Origin: Tunturibacter gelidoferens
GTDB taxonomy: Bacteria; Acidobacteriota; Terriglobia; Terriglobales; Acidobacteriaceae
Assembly (NCBI RefSeq): GCF_040358255.1
Contig: NZ_CP132938.1
Coordinates: 372,001-436,000, forward strand
Length of the DNA: 64,000 bases
Direction of reading: 5' to 3'
Shown here one piece after another: positions 34,037 to 42,988 of this stretch. Positions within the stretch are counted from its first letter, which is position 1; each line of letters opens with the position of its first letter. The notes beneath the pieces were generated by a model. It did not search any database. It saw nothing but the letters and a program-made list of their open reading frames with translations, and had not been told where the DNA came from. A program made the translations under genes and the position numbers.

Positions 34037-34378
34037 TTGACCACCCAGGCCCAACTTCTTCCCGGCACACTTGATTTGCTGATTCTTCGCGCGGTCTCGC
34101 TTGGGCCGTTGCATGGCTATGGCGTGCTTCTGCGCATTGAGCAGATCTCGGGCGGCGCGCTACTGATTGAGCAAGGCGCTTTGTATCCGGGGTTGTTTCG
34201 TCTGCTGCGGCAGGGTCTGCTGAAGGCGGACTGGGGAACTTCCGAGAACAATCGCAGGGCCAAGTTTTACGAGTTGACTGCAGTGGGCCGTAAGCGCCTG
34301 CAGGAAGAGACGGACAGCTGGAACCGTCTGGCTACCGCGATCGCCAGCGCACTTGCTACGCAACCGGAGGAAATATGA
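34037..34378 (+). CDS. PadR-family transcriptional regulator
   Basis: 113 residues, winged-helix repressor (LLPGTLDLLILRAVSLGPLHGYGVLLRIEQISGG ... QGALYPGLFRLLRQGLL ... YELTAVGRKRLQEE). It begins with TTG at 34037 after GGGGGACAC. Its stop overlaps the ATG of the ADOP permease (ATGA at 34375-34378), so the two are translationally coupled; such PadR-ADOP pairs are typical of Acidobacteria, with the regulator probably controlling the transporter operon. Confidence 0.92.
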   Translation: MTTQAQLLPGTLDLLILRAVSLGPLHGYGVLLRIEQISGGALLIEQGALYPGLFRLLRQGLLKADWGTSENNRRAKFYELTAVGRKRLQEETDSWNRLATAIASALATQPEEI

Positions 34379-37038
34379 GACCCTTCGCCTCTCTACGCTC
34401 CTTTGTTTCGACGCTGTTTCATCGTGCTGAGATTGATCGTGAGATCGACGAGGAGCTTCGCTCGCACATTCAGCATCGTGCCGATGATCTTGAGCGTGGT
34501 GGTCTTCCGCGCGCAGAGGCAGAGAGGCGTGCGCGCATTGAATTTGGTGGCTATCAACGACTGAAAGAAGAGAGCCGCGAGGCGCTTGGCGGCCAATTCG
34601 GCGCGGGACTGCTTCAGGATATTCGTTTCGCGATGCGCAGGATGGCCAAGAAACCTGGTTTTGCGGTTGTTGCGATCTTGACGCTGGCGTTTGCGATCGG
34701 GGCGAATGCGGTGGTGTTTGCTGTTTTGAACGCGTTCATCCTGCGGCCGTTGAACGTTCCCCAGTCGGAGAGTCTTTATGGGTTGTGGCGTCTGTCCAGC
34801 AACGACATGGCCGAGTCTTATCCGGACTATCTCGATCTGCGGGACCGCAACCACAGCTTTGAGAGTCTGGTGGCTTACAACGTCGAGCAGGCGGCGCTGG
34901 ATACGGGCAACGATCCCTCACGCGCCTGGGTCGATGAGGCCACCGGAAATTACTTCGATGCTCTTGGACTTAAACCGTACCTGGGCCGGTTCTTTCATGG
35001 CTCCGATGAGCACGGACCGAACAGCGCACCCTACATTGTGCTGACTTATGACTTCTGGCACAGCCACTTTCAGGGCGATCCCGGCGTCATCGGTCGCGTC
35101 GTCCGGCTGAACAAATTTCCCTACACCATCATCGGGGTGGGGCCGCCTGAGTTTCATGGCACCCTGATGTTCTTCAATCCGGATTTTTTTGTGCCGATTG
35201 TGAATCACGCGCAGTTCGATGAGAACGACCTAAACAACCGGGGCGATCGCTGGGTCTTTATGACGTTGGGACACCTGAAGGCGGGAGTAACTCCGGCACA
35301 GGCGATTGCGGATCTGAACTCGGTGGGAGCTTCTCTTGAGAAGGCTTATCCCAAAGACGATCACAAGATGAGTTTTAAACTAGCGCGTCCGGGTCTTTAT
35401 GGGGATTACATTGGCCGGCCTGTGCGGACGTTTATGACGGCACTGATGTTGTTGGCGGGATTGATCCTGCTGGCTGCGTGTGCCAACCTCGGCAGCCTGT
35501 TTGCCGCGCGCGCTGCTGATCGATCGCGTGAGATCGCTCTGCGGCTTGCGCTTGGGTCGAGCCGCAAACGGATTCTGCGTGGGCTCTTTGCAGAGGCTGT
35601 ACTGATTTCGCTGGTGGGCGGGGCAGTTGGACTTGCAGGCAGCGTGGTGTTGTTGAGGGCGTTGAGCGTGTGGCAGCCAATCTCCCGGTGGCCGCTTCAT
35701 ATGTCCGTAAATCCGGATGTAAAGGTGTATGCGGTTGCTTTGTTTCTGGCGTTGGCCAGTGGATTACTGTTCGGCGCAGTGCCGGTGGGGCAGGTTCTTC
35801 GCACCGATCCGTATGAGGCGGTGAAGGGTGGCAGCGTCGAGACGAAGCGCGGCAGGTTTGGCTTGCGGATGAGTTTCCGCGATCTGCTGCTTGTGGTGCA
35901 GATTGCAATCTGTGCCGTTCTTGTCACTTCTTCGATCGTCGCCGTGCGCGGATTGGCGCATTCGCTGCACAACAACTTCGGCTTCGAGCTGCAGAACACG
36001 ATGCTGGTTGAGACAGACTTAAATATGGCGGGCTATCGAGGCGACAAAGTGCCGCCCATGCAAAAACGCATGATTGATGCGTTGGCGGCGATTCCTGGCG
36101 TTGAGTCCGTGGGCCTGGCCGATCAGGTGCCGTTGGGGGATGCGCAACCGGACTCGAATGTCTTCGCCGACAGTACGACGGATCTTCGGCCTGCGAATGC
36201 TGCGTCAGATGCGCTGATGTTCAAGGTCTCGCCTGAATACTTTCAGGCGGCAGGTACAGCGCTGGTGTCGGGAAGAGCCTTCACCTGGCAGGAGAACAGA
36301 GACAAACCGCGCGTCGCCGTAGTGAATCGACAGTTCGCGCGGAAGATCTTCGGCTCCGAGGCAAAGACTATGGGCGCGTACTTCAAGCTGCCCGATGGAG
36401 CGCGTCTTCAGGTTGTGGGCATTGCAGAGGATGGCAAATATGGAAGCCTCACGGAAGATCCGCAGCCGGTGATGTTTCTTCCCATTCTGCAATCGCCATC
36501 CAACTCGGCGTATCTCGTGGTGAGGTCGAGCCGCGATCCGGAGCAGCTGGCACAGGCTATCAGAGACACGTTGCGGAATATGGATGCCGGACTGCCGGTT
36601 TATATCCAGACGCGCTATAAGGCCCTGGACGCGTTTCTGTTCGGACCACGGATGGCGACGATTTCGCTCGGTGTGCTGGGGGTGATGGGCGCGATGCTGT
36701 CAGTAGTTGGGATCTTCGGCATGGCTTCGTATTCGGTGAGCAAGCGGCTGCGGGAGTTCGGGATTCGCATTGCCTTAGGGGCGCAAAAGAAAGAGCTGTT
36801 GCATGCGGCACTGGGGCGTACGTTCAGGCTGCTGGCGTTCGGCTCGGCTGTGGGACTGTTGTTCGGACTGGCGGCGGGTAAGGTGATTGCTTTTATCGTG
36901 TCTCAGGCTACGCCGTGGGATCCGATCGTGTTGGGCGGAGTCTTGTTGACGATGCTCTTCCTTGGTCTGCTGGCTGGATGCGTTCCGGCCAGGCGTGCGC
37001 TGGGGACCGATCCTTTGATCCTGTTGCGGGAGGAATAA
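34375..37038 (+). CDS. ADOP-type ABC transporter permease with PadR-linked N-terminus
   Basis: 887 residues, homologous throughout to the permease at 3320, with MacB_PCD and FtsX domains duplicated. It adds about 80 N-terminal cytoplasmic residues (FHRAEIDREIDEELRSHIQHRADDLERGG), an extension usual for permeases encoded next to PadR. The first TM segment is GFAVVAILTLAFAIGANAVVFAVLN; the central FtsX bundle is near residues 345-460 and the terminal one near 765-870, ending in CVPARRALGTDPLILLREE. Overlap with padR is 4 bases. No ATPase neighbour is present. Likely involved in efflux or envelope stress. Confidence 0.92.
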   Translation: MRPFASLRSFVSTLFHRAEIDREIDEELRSHIQHRADDLERGGLPRAEAERRARIEFGGYQRLKEESREALGGQFGAGLLQDIRFAMRRMAKKPGFAVVAILTLAFAIGANAVVFAVLNAFILRPLNVPQSESLYGLWRLSSNDMAESYPDYLDLRDRNHSFESLVAYNVEQAALDTGNDPSRAWVDEATGNYFDALGLKPYLGRFFHGSDEHGPNSAPYIVLTYDFWHSHFQGDPGVIGRVVRLNKFPYTIIGVGPPEFHGTLMFFNPDFFVPIVNHAQFDENDLNNRGDRWVFMTLGHLKAGVTPAQAIADLNSVGASLEKAYPKDDHKMSFKLARPGLYGDYIGRPVRTFMTALMLLAGLILLAACANLGSLFAARAADRSREIALRLALGSSRKRILRGLFAEAVLISLVGGAVGLAGSVVLLRALSVWQPISRWPLHMSVNPDVKVYAVALFLALASGLLFGAVPVGQVLRTDPYEAVKGGSVETKRGRFGLRMSFRDLLLVVQIAICAVLVTSSIVAVRGLAHSLHNNFGFELQNTMLVETDLNMAGYRGDKVPPMQKRMIDALAAIPGVESVGLADQVPLGDAQPDSNVFADSTTDLRPANAASDALMFKVSPEYFQAAGTALVSGRAFTWQENRDKPRVAVVNRQFARKIFGSEAKTMGAYFKLPDGARLQVVGIAEDGKYGSLTEDPQPVMFLPILQSPSNSAYLVVRSSRDPEQLAQAIRDTLRNMDAGLPVYIQTRYKALDAFLFGPRMATISLGVLGVMGAMLSVVGIFGMASYSVSKRLREFGIRIALGAQKKELLHAALGRTFRLLAFGSAVGLLFGLAAGKVIAFIVSQATPWDPIVLGGVLLTMLFLGLLAGCVPARRALGTDPLILLREE

Positions 37039-37063
37039 AGTCTGGGCTTCGTCTTGTTGAAGA

Positions 37064-37777
37064 CTAGCGGATGACGCTGCCGGGGACCATGGGCTGAGGG
37101 GTGTCGTTGTCGAACTGCAGGCTGAAGGCGAACAGGAGATGGTAGAGATCACTGTGCAGGGTGGTGTAGTCGAAGCAGAGGACGTGGCGCGTGGGGTCGG
37201 CTGGGTCGGACTTCTTCTTCGCCTTGACGGGAATATTGCCGAGGAAGCAGGCCTTGGCGGCGTAGGTGGTCTGGGGGATCTTGCCGGCGGCGGCTGGCAT
37301 GGGGACCGAGGCCAGGACGATGGCTGCGGGATGGCCGTCGATGGTGTAGCGGGTGGCTTCCTGAGTGACGGTGGGTTCGCCGTACTGCTTGAGCTGGCGG
37401 ATGATCTGTTCGCGGATAAAGGGGCCGAGCGTGGTGGCACCGCGGAGGACGTTGGGGCAGGTGTTGTCGATGGTGGAGAGGACGAAGGATGCGGTGTCGG
37501 CTGAGGTGACCGAGTTGGCAAAGAAGGTGGAGCGGGCGCACTTGGGCGTCGCGGTGGTGGTAGAGCTAGAAGATGCTTGAGCCGGGGTCCTTTCGGCGAC
37601 GCTTGCGGGGTCGGGGACGAAACGGCCGGGATAGAAGTAGGTGATGTTCAGATCCTGGTCGTGGAAGCTTCGCGGCAAGTTGGGATTGGACTGAGCGGAG
37701 GACTGGTCGGGAGCTTGGGAGAGTGCCGAGACACAGACAAGAAAGATGAGCAATGAGGCCGCACGACGAAGCACCAT
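37064..37777 (-). CDS. Secreted hypothetical protein (remote relative of the one at 41229)
   Basis: About 237 residues, with a signal peptide (RRAASLLIFLVCVSALSQA). I choose the ATG at 37777, directly after AAGGAG; GTG at 37774 would be as good. Features are FYPGRFVPDPASV, a Ser/Thr-rich linker, three cysteines (KCARSTF, NTCPNV, KACFLG, also LCFDY) and the ending DTPQPMVPGSVIR. The layout of FYP, spaced cysteines and a terminal PxPxG matches the protein at 41229 only loosely, so paralogy is tentative. Function unknown. Confidence 0.6.
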   Translation of the reverse strand: MVLRRAASLLIFLVCVSALSQAPDQSSAQSNPNLPRSFHDQDLNITYFYPGRFVPDPASVAERTPAQASSSSTTTATPKCARSTFFANSVTSADTASFVLSTIDNTCPNVLRGATTLGPFIREQIIRQLKQYGEPTVTQEATRYTIDGHPAAIVLASVPMPAAAGKIPQTTYAAKACFLGNIPVKAKKKSDPADPTRHVLCFDYTTLHSDLYHLLFAFSLQFDNDTPQPMVPGSVIR

Positions 37778-37852
37778 CTCCTTATCGTAGCACCGGGCGG
37801 GCTCTGAATACAGGCTCGGGGACCCGAGGCAAAGGCGCGATACCATTGAAGA

Positions 37853-38818
37853 ATGCCCGTCAACTCGGCAACTTCAGCGCCCAACCGAACGAAGATTCTG
37901 CTGTGTTTCGCGTGCGTCTATCTCTTCTGGGGATCGACGTACCTGGCGATGCGGTATGGGGTGGAGGTGCTGCCGCCGTTTGTGCTGGGGAGCGTGCGGT
38001 TTCTGATGGCTGGTGTGCTGATGCTGGCGACGTCGGCTGCGCTGAAGGGGAAGATGTGGCCGAACCGGCAAGAGTTGGTGCGGCTTGTGGTGATTGGGGT
38101 ACTGATGCTGGGGTGCGGGAATACGTCAGTGATCTGGGCGGAGCAGTATCTTCCGACGGGACTGGCGGCGCTGCTGGTGGCGGTGGTGCCCTTGTATGCG
38201 GCGCTGATTGAGATTGTGCTGCCCAGAGGGGAAGGGCTGCGTGTGAAGGGATGGGTCGGCGTTTGCATCGGGTTTGTCGGACTCGTATTTCTGCTGTGGC
38301 CTGGGTTGCGGGAGGGACTGCGTGGCGACTCGCGGCAGATCGTAGCGGCTGGAGTGACGCTGGGCGGCGCGATGTGCTGGACGAGCGCGTCGGTGATCTC
38401 GCGGCGGTCTACTTTTCGGATTAGCGGATTTGCGGCGGCGGGGTGGGAGATGCTTTTTGGCGGAGTGTTCAACGTGCTGATGTTGGTGGCGACGAAGGGA
38501 TACCACGGGGCGCAGTGGGGATTGCAGGCCTGGGCTTCAACGCTCTATCTGGTGGCGTTTGGATCGATTCTTACTTACAGCGCGTACGTCTATCTGCTGG
38601 ATCATGTGGCAGTGTCGAAGGTGGCGACGTATGCGTATGTGAATCCGGTGATTGCCGTCGTTCTTGGGGTGATCCTTCTGCACGAGCGCTTTGTCGCGGT
38701 GGAGTACGTGGGGATGGCGGCGATTCTGGTGGCGGTGTTTCTGGTGACCAGCTCGAAGATGAAGAGCGGCGCTGCGTCGGTGGTGAATGAGGATATTGCC
38801 GCTGGGCAAGAGGCTTAG
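37853..38818 (+). CDS. EamA/DMT-family transporter
   Basis: 321 residues, ten TM helices in two EamA repeats (residues about 15-150 and 165-300). Opening LLCFACVYLFWGSTYLAMRYGVEVLPPF is the typical EamA start, and repeat two ends in LHERFVAVEYVGMAAILVAVFLV. Members export amino acids or other small metabolites with protons; YedA is a close type. The substrate is not predictable. It diverges from the secreted gene at 37064 with about 76 bases between the two. Confidence 0.9.
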   Translation: MPVNSATSAPNRTKILLCFACVYLFWGSTYLAMRYGVEVLPPFVLGSVRFLMAGVLMLATSAALKGKMWPNRQELVRLVVIGVLMLGCGNTSVIWAEQYLPTGLAALLVAVVPLYAALIEIVLPRGEGLRVKGWVGVCIGFVGLVFLLWPGLREGLRGDSRQIVAAGVTLGGAMCWTSASVISRRSTFRISGFAAAGWEMLFGGVFNVLMLVATKGYHGAQWGLQAWASTLYLVAFGSILTYSAYVYLLDHVAVSKVATYAYVNPVIAVVLGVILLHERFVAVEYVGMAAILVAVFLVTSSKMKSGAASVVNEDIAAGQEA

Positions 38819-38851
38819 TTTCGCTGGCTTGGGTCTGCTAGTCTGGCGGCC

Positions 38852-39445
38852 ATGAGGAGATTTTTGCTTGCGGTGTTGTGTGTAGCAGCGATGAGCGGGA
38901 TGCAGGCTGCGACTCCGGCGGCTACGGACGCACGCGCGAGGGAGTTGATCCGTACGCTGAAGCTGTCGGTACTGCCGAAGGAGTCGGGATATCTGGGGAT
39001 CATCGGAGTCTCTACGCGGAAGGTGAGCGTGGGCGGACGCACGCTCGCGGTGCAGAGCCAGAACTACTACATGCTTACGCGGGAGAGGCCGATCAACTAC
39101 TTGCACTGGCTGGAGCCGGACGACACGCACATTCTGGTGGAGGGCGGGCCGGTGGACTACTTCATCTTTCATCCGAAGGGACGTGTGGAGAAGGTGACGC
39201 TGGGGTTCGACTATGCGGCGGGGCAGAGGCCGGTCGTTGCGGTGCCGGGTGGTTGCTGGAAGGCACTGCGGCTGCACGAGGGAGCGAGCTTCGCGCTGAT
39301 GGTGAATACGCTCTCGCCGGAGTTTACGCCGGATCGCGTGAGGATTGGCGAGGGTACGGAGTGGGTGAAGCGGTTTGCGGGGGCAGCGCCCTGGGCCACG
39401 CCAGAGACGCTGCGGGAGTTTATCGGGCCGAACTGGATTCCATAA
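38852..39445 (+). CDS. Secreted cupin (DUF985 / Cupin_5-like)
   Basis: 197 residues with a signal peptide (RRFLLAVLCVAAMSGMQA). The mature part matches the DUF985 cupin layout: LIRTLKL...GYLG, YYMLTRERPINYLHWLEPDDTHILVEGGPVDYFIFHP, QRPVVAVPGGCWKALRL and NTLSPEFTPDRVRIGEG. Usual members are cytosolic and of similar size, so export is unusual. The histidine and glutamate pattern typical of cupin metal sites is partly present (HWLEPDD, HILVEGG). It follows the EamA gene by 33 bases, suggesting co-transcription. Confidence 0.72.
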   Translation: MRRFLLAVLCVAAMSGMQAATPAATDARARELIRTLKLSVLPKESGYLGIIGVSTRKVSVGGRTLAVQSQNYYMLTRERPINYLHWLEPDDTHILVEGGPVDYFIFHPKGRVEKVTLGFDYAAGQRPVVAVPGGCWKALRLHEGASFALMVNTLSPEFTPDRVRIGEGTEWVKRFAGAAPWATPETLREFIGPNWIP

Positions 39446-39461
39446 AGAGCGGGCCCAGTAT

Positions 39462-39554
39462 CAGCAGATTTCTCCGCTGCGCTGCGAAATGACAAACAAA
39501 AGAACAAGCAAAAAACAGAAGCAACAGCAGATCCTTCGACTTCGCTCAGGATGG
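39462..39554. repeat. Pair of related short stem-loop units
   Basis: Each unit begins with CAGCAGAT. Unit 1 (39462-39493) has ATTTC...GAAATGAC; unit 2 (39525-39554) has ATCC...GGATGG. The 30-base A-rich region between them holds several AACAA-type words. I remember very similar units in many acidobacterial intergenic regions; it may be a dispersed repeat. Confidence 0.5.
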
Positions 39555-39579
39555 CTGCTCCAGGAGCCTAGAAGCGGGG

Positions 39580-41196
39580 CTAGGACATGCCGGTGATCTC
39601 GCCTGCTGCGTTGACGTTGATGTCCATGGCGCGGGAGGACTTGGGCAGGCCGGGCATCAGCATCATGCTGCCCGAGATGACGACGAGGAAGCCTGCGCCA
39701 GCGGAGAGAACGACGTCCGAGATGTGGAGGGTCCAGCCCGTGGGTGCGCCCATGAGTTTGGGGTCGTCGGTTAGGGAATACTGTGTCTTCGCGATGCAGA
39801 CGGGAAGCGCGCCGTAGCCCCACCTTGTGAAGCGCGCTAGTTTTTCTTCGGCTTGGGGTGTGAGTTTAACATTCGCTGCACCGTAGACTTTTTGCGCTAC
39901 AGCGATAATTTTTTCGAGCGCAGAGGCGCCTGGGGCGTAGGTGCTGGTGGGCGCGACGTTGGGGTTGGCGGCGATGACGCTGACGACTTTTTCGGCGAGT
40001 GCGGTGGCTCCGGCTCCGCCTTTCGCGAAGGCTTCGGAGAGTGCAAAGGCTGCGCCCTGGGCCTCGCAATACTTTTCGAGGAACTTCAGCTCTTCTTCGG
40101 TGTCGTTGGGGAAGCGGTTGATGGCTACGATGGCGGGTAGGTTGAAGCCGCGCACGATGGCGATGTGTTTCTTCAGGTTTTCGAAGCCGGCTTCGAGGTC
40201 GCCCGCACCCTGATTGCGAACCGACTGCACGGTGGTGACGAGAACCGCGGCGGAGGGCTTGATGCCGGACGACGGCATGACGATATCCATGTACTTTTCG
40301 AAGCCGAGGTCGGAGGCGAAGCCGGTTTCGTTGACGACGTAGTCGGCGAGGCGAAGGCCCATCTGCTGCGAGAGGACGGAGCTGGTGCCGTGGGCAATGT
40401 TGGCAAAGGGGCCGCAGTGGACCAGCGCGGGCGTGCCTTCGGTGGTCTGGACGAGGTTTGGCAGGATGGCTTCGTTGAGGAGCGCCATCATGGGGCCGGT
40501 GGCCTTGAGATCTTCGGCGAGGACGGGTTTCCCGGAGCGAGTGGCGCCGATGACGATGCGACCGAGGCGGGTGCGGAGATCTTCACGACTTGCGGCGAGG
40601 GTCATGATGGCCATGATCTCGCTGGCGGCGGTGATGAGGAACCCAGTGTGACGATTGGCTCCGTCGCGTTTGCCGCCAGCCTGCACGATGATGTGGCGGA
40701 GAGCGCGGTCGTTCATGTCGAGCGTGCGCGGCCAGGTGATGGCCTCGGGGTCGAGGTCGAGTGGATTGCCGTGGAAGAGGTAGGAGTCGATGAGGGCAGC
40801 GAGGAGGTTGTGCGCGGAGGTGATGGCGTGAAAGTCGCCGTGGAAGTGGAGGTTGATCTTTTCGGCTGGCTCGACCTGCGAGCGGCCGCCGCCTGCAGCT
40901 CCGCCTTTCATGCCGAAGACAGGGCCGAGGGAGGGCTCACGCGAGGTGATGATGGCTTTTTTGCCGATCTTTTCCAGGCCCTGCACGAGGCCGATGGAGG
41001 TGACGGTCTTACCTTCGCCTGAGAGGGTGGGTGTGGTCGCGGTGACGAGGATGAACTTGCCACGCACGGGAAAGGCGGGGTCGTCGAGAAGATCGAGGGT
41101 GAGCTTTGCGCCGTAGCGGCCGATGCGTTCGACGTACTTTTCGGGTAGGTTGAGCTTTTCGACGATGGCTTCGATGGGGAGAAGATCTTTGGTCAT
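39580..41196 (-). CDS. fhs: Formate-tetrahydrofolate ligase
   Basis: ATP-dependent ligase making 10-formyl-tetrahydrofolate from formate, an entry point for one-carbon metabolism. 538 residues, close to the family length of about 556. The P-loop region (TPTLSGEGKTVTSIGLVQGL), SREPSLGPVFGMKGGAAGGGRSQV, and NLHFHGDFHAITSAHNLLAA are clear and the C-terminus (GLPKSSRAMDINV) is intact. There is no obvious operon partner (no folD or purU). Formate metabolism is touched again by the formate dehydrogenase at 47427. Confidence 0.96.
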   Translation of the reverse strand: MTKDLLPIEAIVEKLNLPEKYVERIGRYGAKLTLDLLDDPAFPVRGKFILVTATTPTLSGEGKTVTSIGLVQGLEKIGKKAIITSREPSLGPVFGMKGGAAGGGRSQVEPAEKINLHFHGDFHAITSAHNLLAALIDSYLFHGNPLDLDPEAITWPRTLDMNDRALRHIIVQAGGKRDGANRHTGFLITAASEIMAIMTLAASREDLRTRLGRIVIGATRSGKPVLAEDLKATGPMMALLNEAILPNLVQTTEGTPALVHCGPFANIAHGTSSVLSQQMGLRLADYVVNETGFASDLGFEKYMDIVMPSSGIKPSAAVLVTTVQSVRNQGAGDLEAGFENLKKHIAIVRGFNLPAIVAINRFPNDTEEELKFLEKYCEAQGAAFALSEAFAKGGAGATALAEKVVSVIAANPNVAPTSTYAPGASALEKIIAVAQKVYGAANVKLTPQAEEKLARFTRWGYGALPVCIAKTQYSLTDDPKLMGAPTGWTLHISDVVLSAGAGFLVVISGSMMLMPGLPKSSRAMDINVNAAGEITGMS

Positions 41197-41228
41197 GGGC
41201 CTCAGAAGATGGCGAAGGTTTGAAGAAG

Positions 41229-42002
41229 TTATGGGGCGGCGGTGCCCATGGGGACTGGATAGAGCGGCGCGGCATCGGCGCGGCCGAAGCGGACGGTGGT
41301 TTTGGTGATGCGATTGAGCGTGTCGATGTTGTTCGAAGAGAAGTACCAGACGAGGAGGTGGCTGTTCCAGTTGGTGGAGAGACCCATGGTGTAAAGCGGC
41401 TGGCGTAGTGCGGGCGGATTTGTGGAATCGCTTATTTGTGGCCGGATCTGTGCTTGGGGCTGCACTGGGCCCTGGGCAGCGGCCATGTGGACCTTTTGCC
41501 AGCCGACGTTATACCAGGAGGGCTGCGCGATGGGCTTCATGCCGGGGACTTTGGTGACGATCTCGGCGAGGTCTGCGAGGAGGCTAGTGCTGCTGCTCTC
41601 GTGCTCGGCGTTGAGGCAGTCGACGTCGAGTTCGGCTAGCAGGATGGTCGCGGTGATGGCGGGCGTGATGGTGACCTGCATGCCGCCGTCCGCTATGGGT
41701 TGAGTGGTGGTGGTTTGTGCGGGACCTGATTGTGGGAGTTCGAGAAGAAGTGCGGGGCGCAGGCAGTGGGTCTCGGCGGCGAGCTTCGGATTATCGACGT
41801 TGAAGAGAGTGAGGTGACCGTCGCGGAACACCTTTTCGGGGTCGGCCTTGACCAGGTCGGAGGGATAGAAGAGACGAAGCTTCAGAGATTCGTTCTCCCA
41901 CTCGGTGGTGGGGGTGTCAGGAGTTTGCGCGGCTGCGGTAAGAGTTAATATTGCGGCGAAAAGGGACGCAATCAAGGTACGAGGTGGAGGCAAGAGGGTC
42001 AT
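41229..42002 (-). CDS. Secreted hypothetical protein
   Basis: About 257 residues. Start taken at 42002 (MTLLPPPRTLIASLFAAILTLTAAAQ), a signal peptide; GGAAG lies nine bases before it. Highlights are LKLRLFYPSDLV, HCLRPALLLEL, a long beta pattern (MQVTITPAITATILLAELDVDCLNAE), MKPIAQPSWYNVGWQKVHMAAAQG, LLVWYFSSNNIDTLNRI and the ending AAPLYPVPMG. Note that its upstream leader is a piece of cysS-like sequence. No family recognised. Confidence 0.6.
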   Translation of the reverse strand: MTLLPPPRTLIASLFAAILTLTAAAQTPDTPTTEWENESLKLRLFYPSDLVKADPEKVFRDGHLTLFNVDNPKLAAETHCLRPALLLELPQSGPAQTTTTQPIADGGMQVTITPAITATILLAELDVDCLNAEHESSSTSLLADLAEIVTKVPGMKPIAQPSWYNVGWQKVHMAAAQGPVQPQAQIRPQISDSTNPPALRQPLYTMGLSTNWNSHLLVWYFSSNNIDTLNRITKTTVRFGRADAAPLYPVPMGTAAP

Positions 42003-42004
42003 TT

Positions 42005-42100
42005 TGTTTGTACTTCCAGCGTACGCCATCTTTGTAGTCTTCTACTAGGATGCCGTGTGGAGCGAGGTCGTTGCGAATGGCGTATGCGGGTAGAGCGGCT
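42005..42100 (-). pseudogene. Second copy of the cysS 3' end (remnant)
   Basis: On the minus strand this segment encodes a C-terminus (YAIRNDL-APHGILVEDYKDGVRWKYKQ) that matches the end of intact CysS (DAIRNDLLAKGILIEDSKDGVRWKRK) over some 27 residues, with about 80 percent identical bases over 85 positions. It directly precedes the start codon of the secreted gene at 42002. No upstream part of cysS is retained. Confidence 0.75.
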
Positions 42101-42176
42101 GTAGTAGATCGGTCTTATCGCGATGCCCGACAGCGGCTAGGTAGTTAGCCAAAACGGCTGAGATAGACTCTCTTTC

Positions 42177-42968
42177 ATGATCATTCGCCGCTTGCTATCA
42201 ACACTGCTGCTCCTTGCGAGTGGTGGCGCGGGAAGTTCTCAGAGCGCTGATGCACAACAGGTGCCTCTCGCACAATTCGATAGGTCCAGGTATGTTCAGC
42301 ACCTCATGGATCTACAGGTTGCTTTTACGTCTCCTCCTCCTACCGGCATAAGCGTCGCTGCTAAGGAGGTGGCGAGGCACGGTAGTTCGGGTAAAGACCT
42401 GGTGGTTCAGTACCAAATTTTCCTCAAAGGTATTCCCGAGAACACGTTGCTAACGTCATGGCAGTTACCCGTTGAAGCAGATAAATTGTCTGAAACCTTC
42501 AATGGAATTTCAGTGGGAAAAGACGGAGTGCTGATCTGCGCTGGTAGAACACCAGAACAATGTGGGGACGCTAAGAATCCAGATGATCCGATCGAATTTA
42601 CATTTCAACCACTTAAGGGTGAACCGTCACGACTTGTCTTCACAGCAGGCCAGACGAGAATCGGCCTGATGATCGTACCTGATCCTGTTGAGGCACATAA
42701 TAAAGGATGCAGCCTAACGGCGACTCGCTTAAGCACCAGTTTTCAATTGGCATTCCTATCGGGTGACGGATATACGCCTGACACAGATATTCACTATCGA
42801 TTCATCTCTGACGCAACGAAGGAGGATGTGATCCGCTCCGATGCGAACGGCGTGATTCGCATCGCTATGCTTGCCCACTCCAGCGATAAAAAAAATGGCC
42901 GAGCGGTCTTCGAGATCACAGAGAAGAATTGCTCTCCCAAAGTGTCGTATGAGTGGGGAAACCCCTAA
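42177..42968 (+). CDS. Secreted hypothetical protein of atypical composition
   Basis: 263 residues with a signal peptide (MIIRRLLSTLLLLASGGA). GC content and codon choice look visibly lower than in the flanking genes. Blocks include QVAFTSPPPTGISVAAKEVARHG, VQYQIFLKGIPENTLLTSWQLPV, VLICAGRTPEQCGDAKNPDDPIEFTFQPL and FEITEKNCSPKVSYEWG, a mostly beta-strand secreted domain with four cysteines. Not recognised. It lies between the cysS tail remnant and intact cysS, so it may have arrived with a duplication or insertion. Confidence 0.65.
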   Translation: MIIRRLLSTLLLLASGGAGSSQSADAQQVPLAQFDRSRYVQHLMDLQVAFTSPPPTGISVAAKEVARHGSSGKDLVVQYQIFLKGIPENTLLTSWQLPVEADKLSETFNGISVGKDGVLICAGRTPEQCGDAKNPDDPIEFTFQPLKGEPSRLVFTAGQTRIGLMIVPDPVEAHNKGCSLTATRLSTSFQLAFLSGDGYTPDTDIHYRFISDATKEDVIRSDANGVIRIAMLAHSSDKKNGRAVFEITEKNCSPKVSYEWGNP

Positions 42969-42988
42969 ACCACTTGCCTTTGGCAGCG

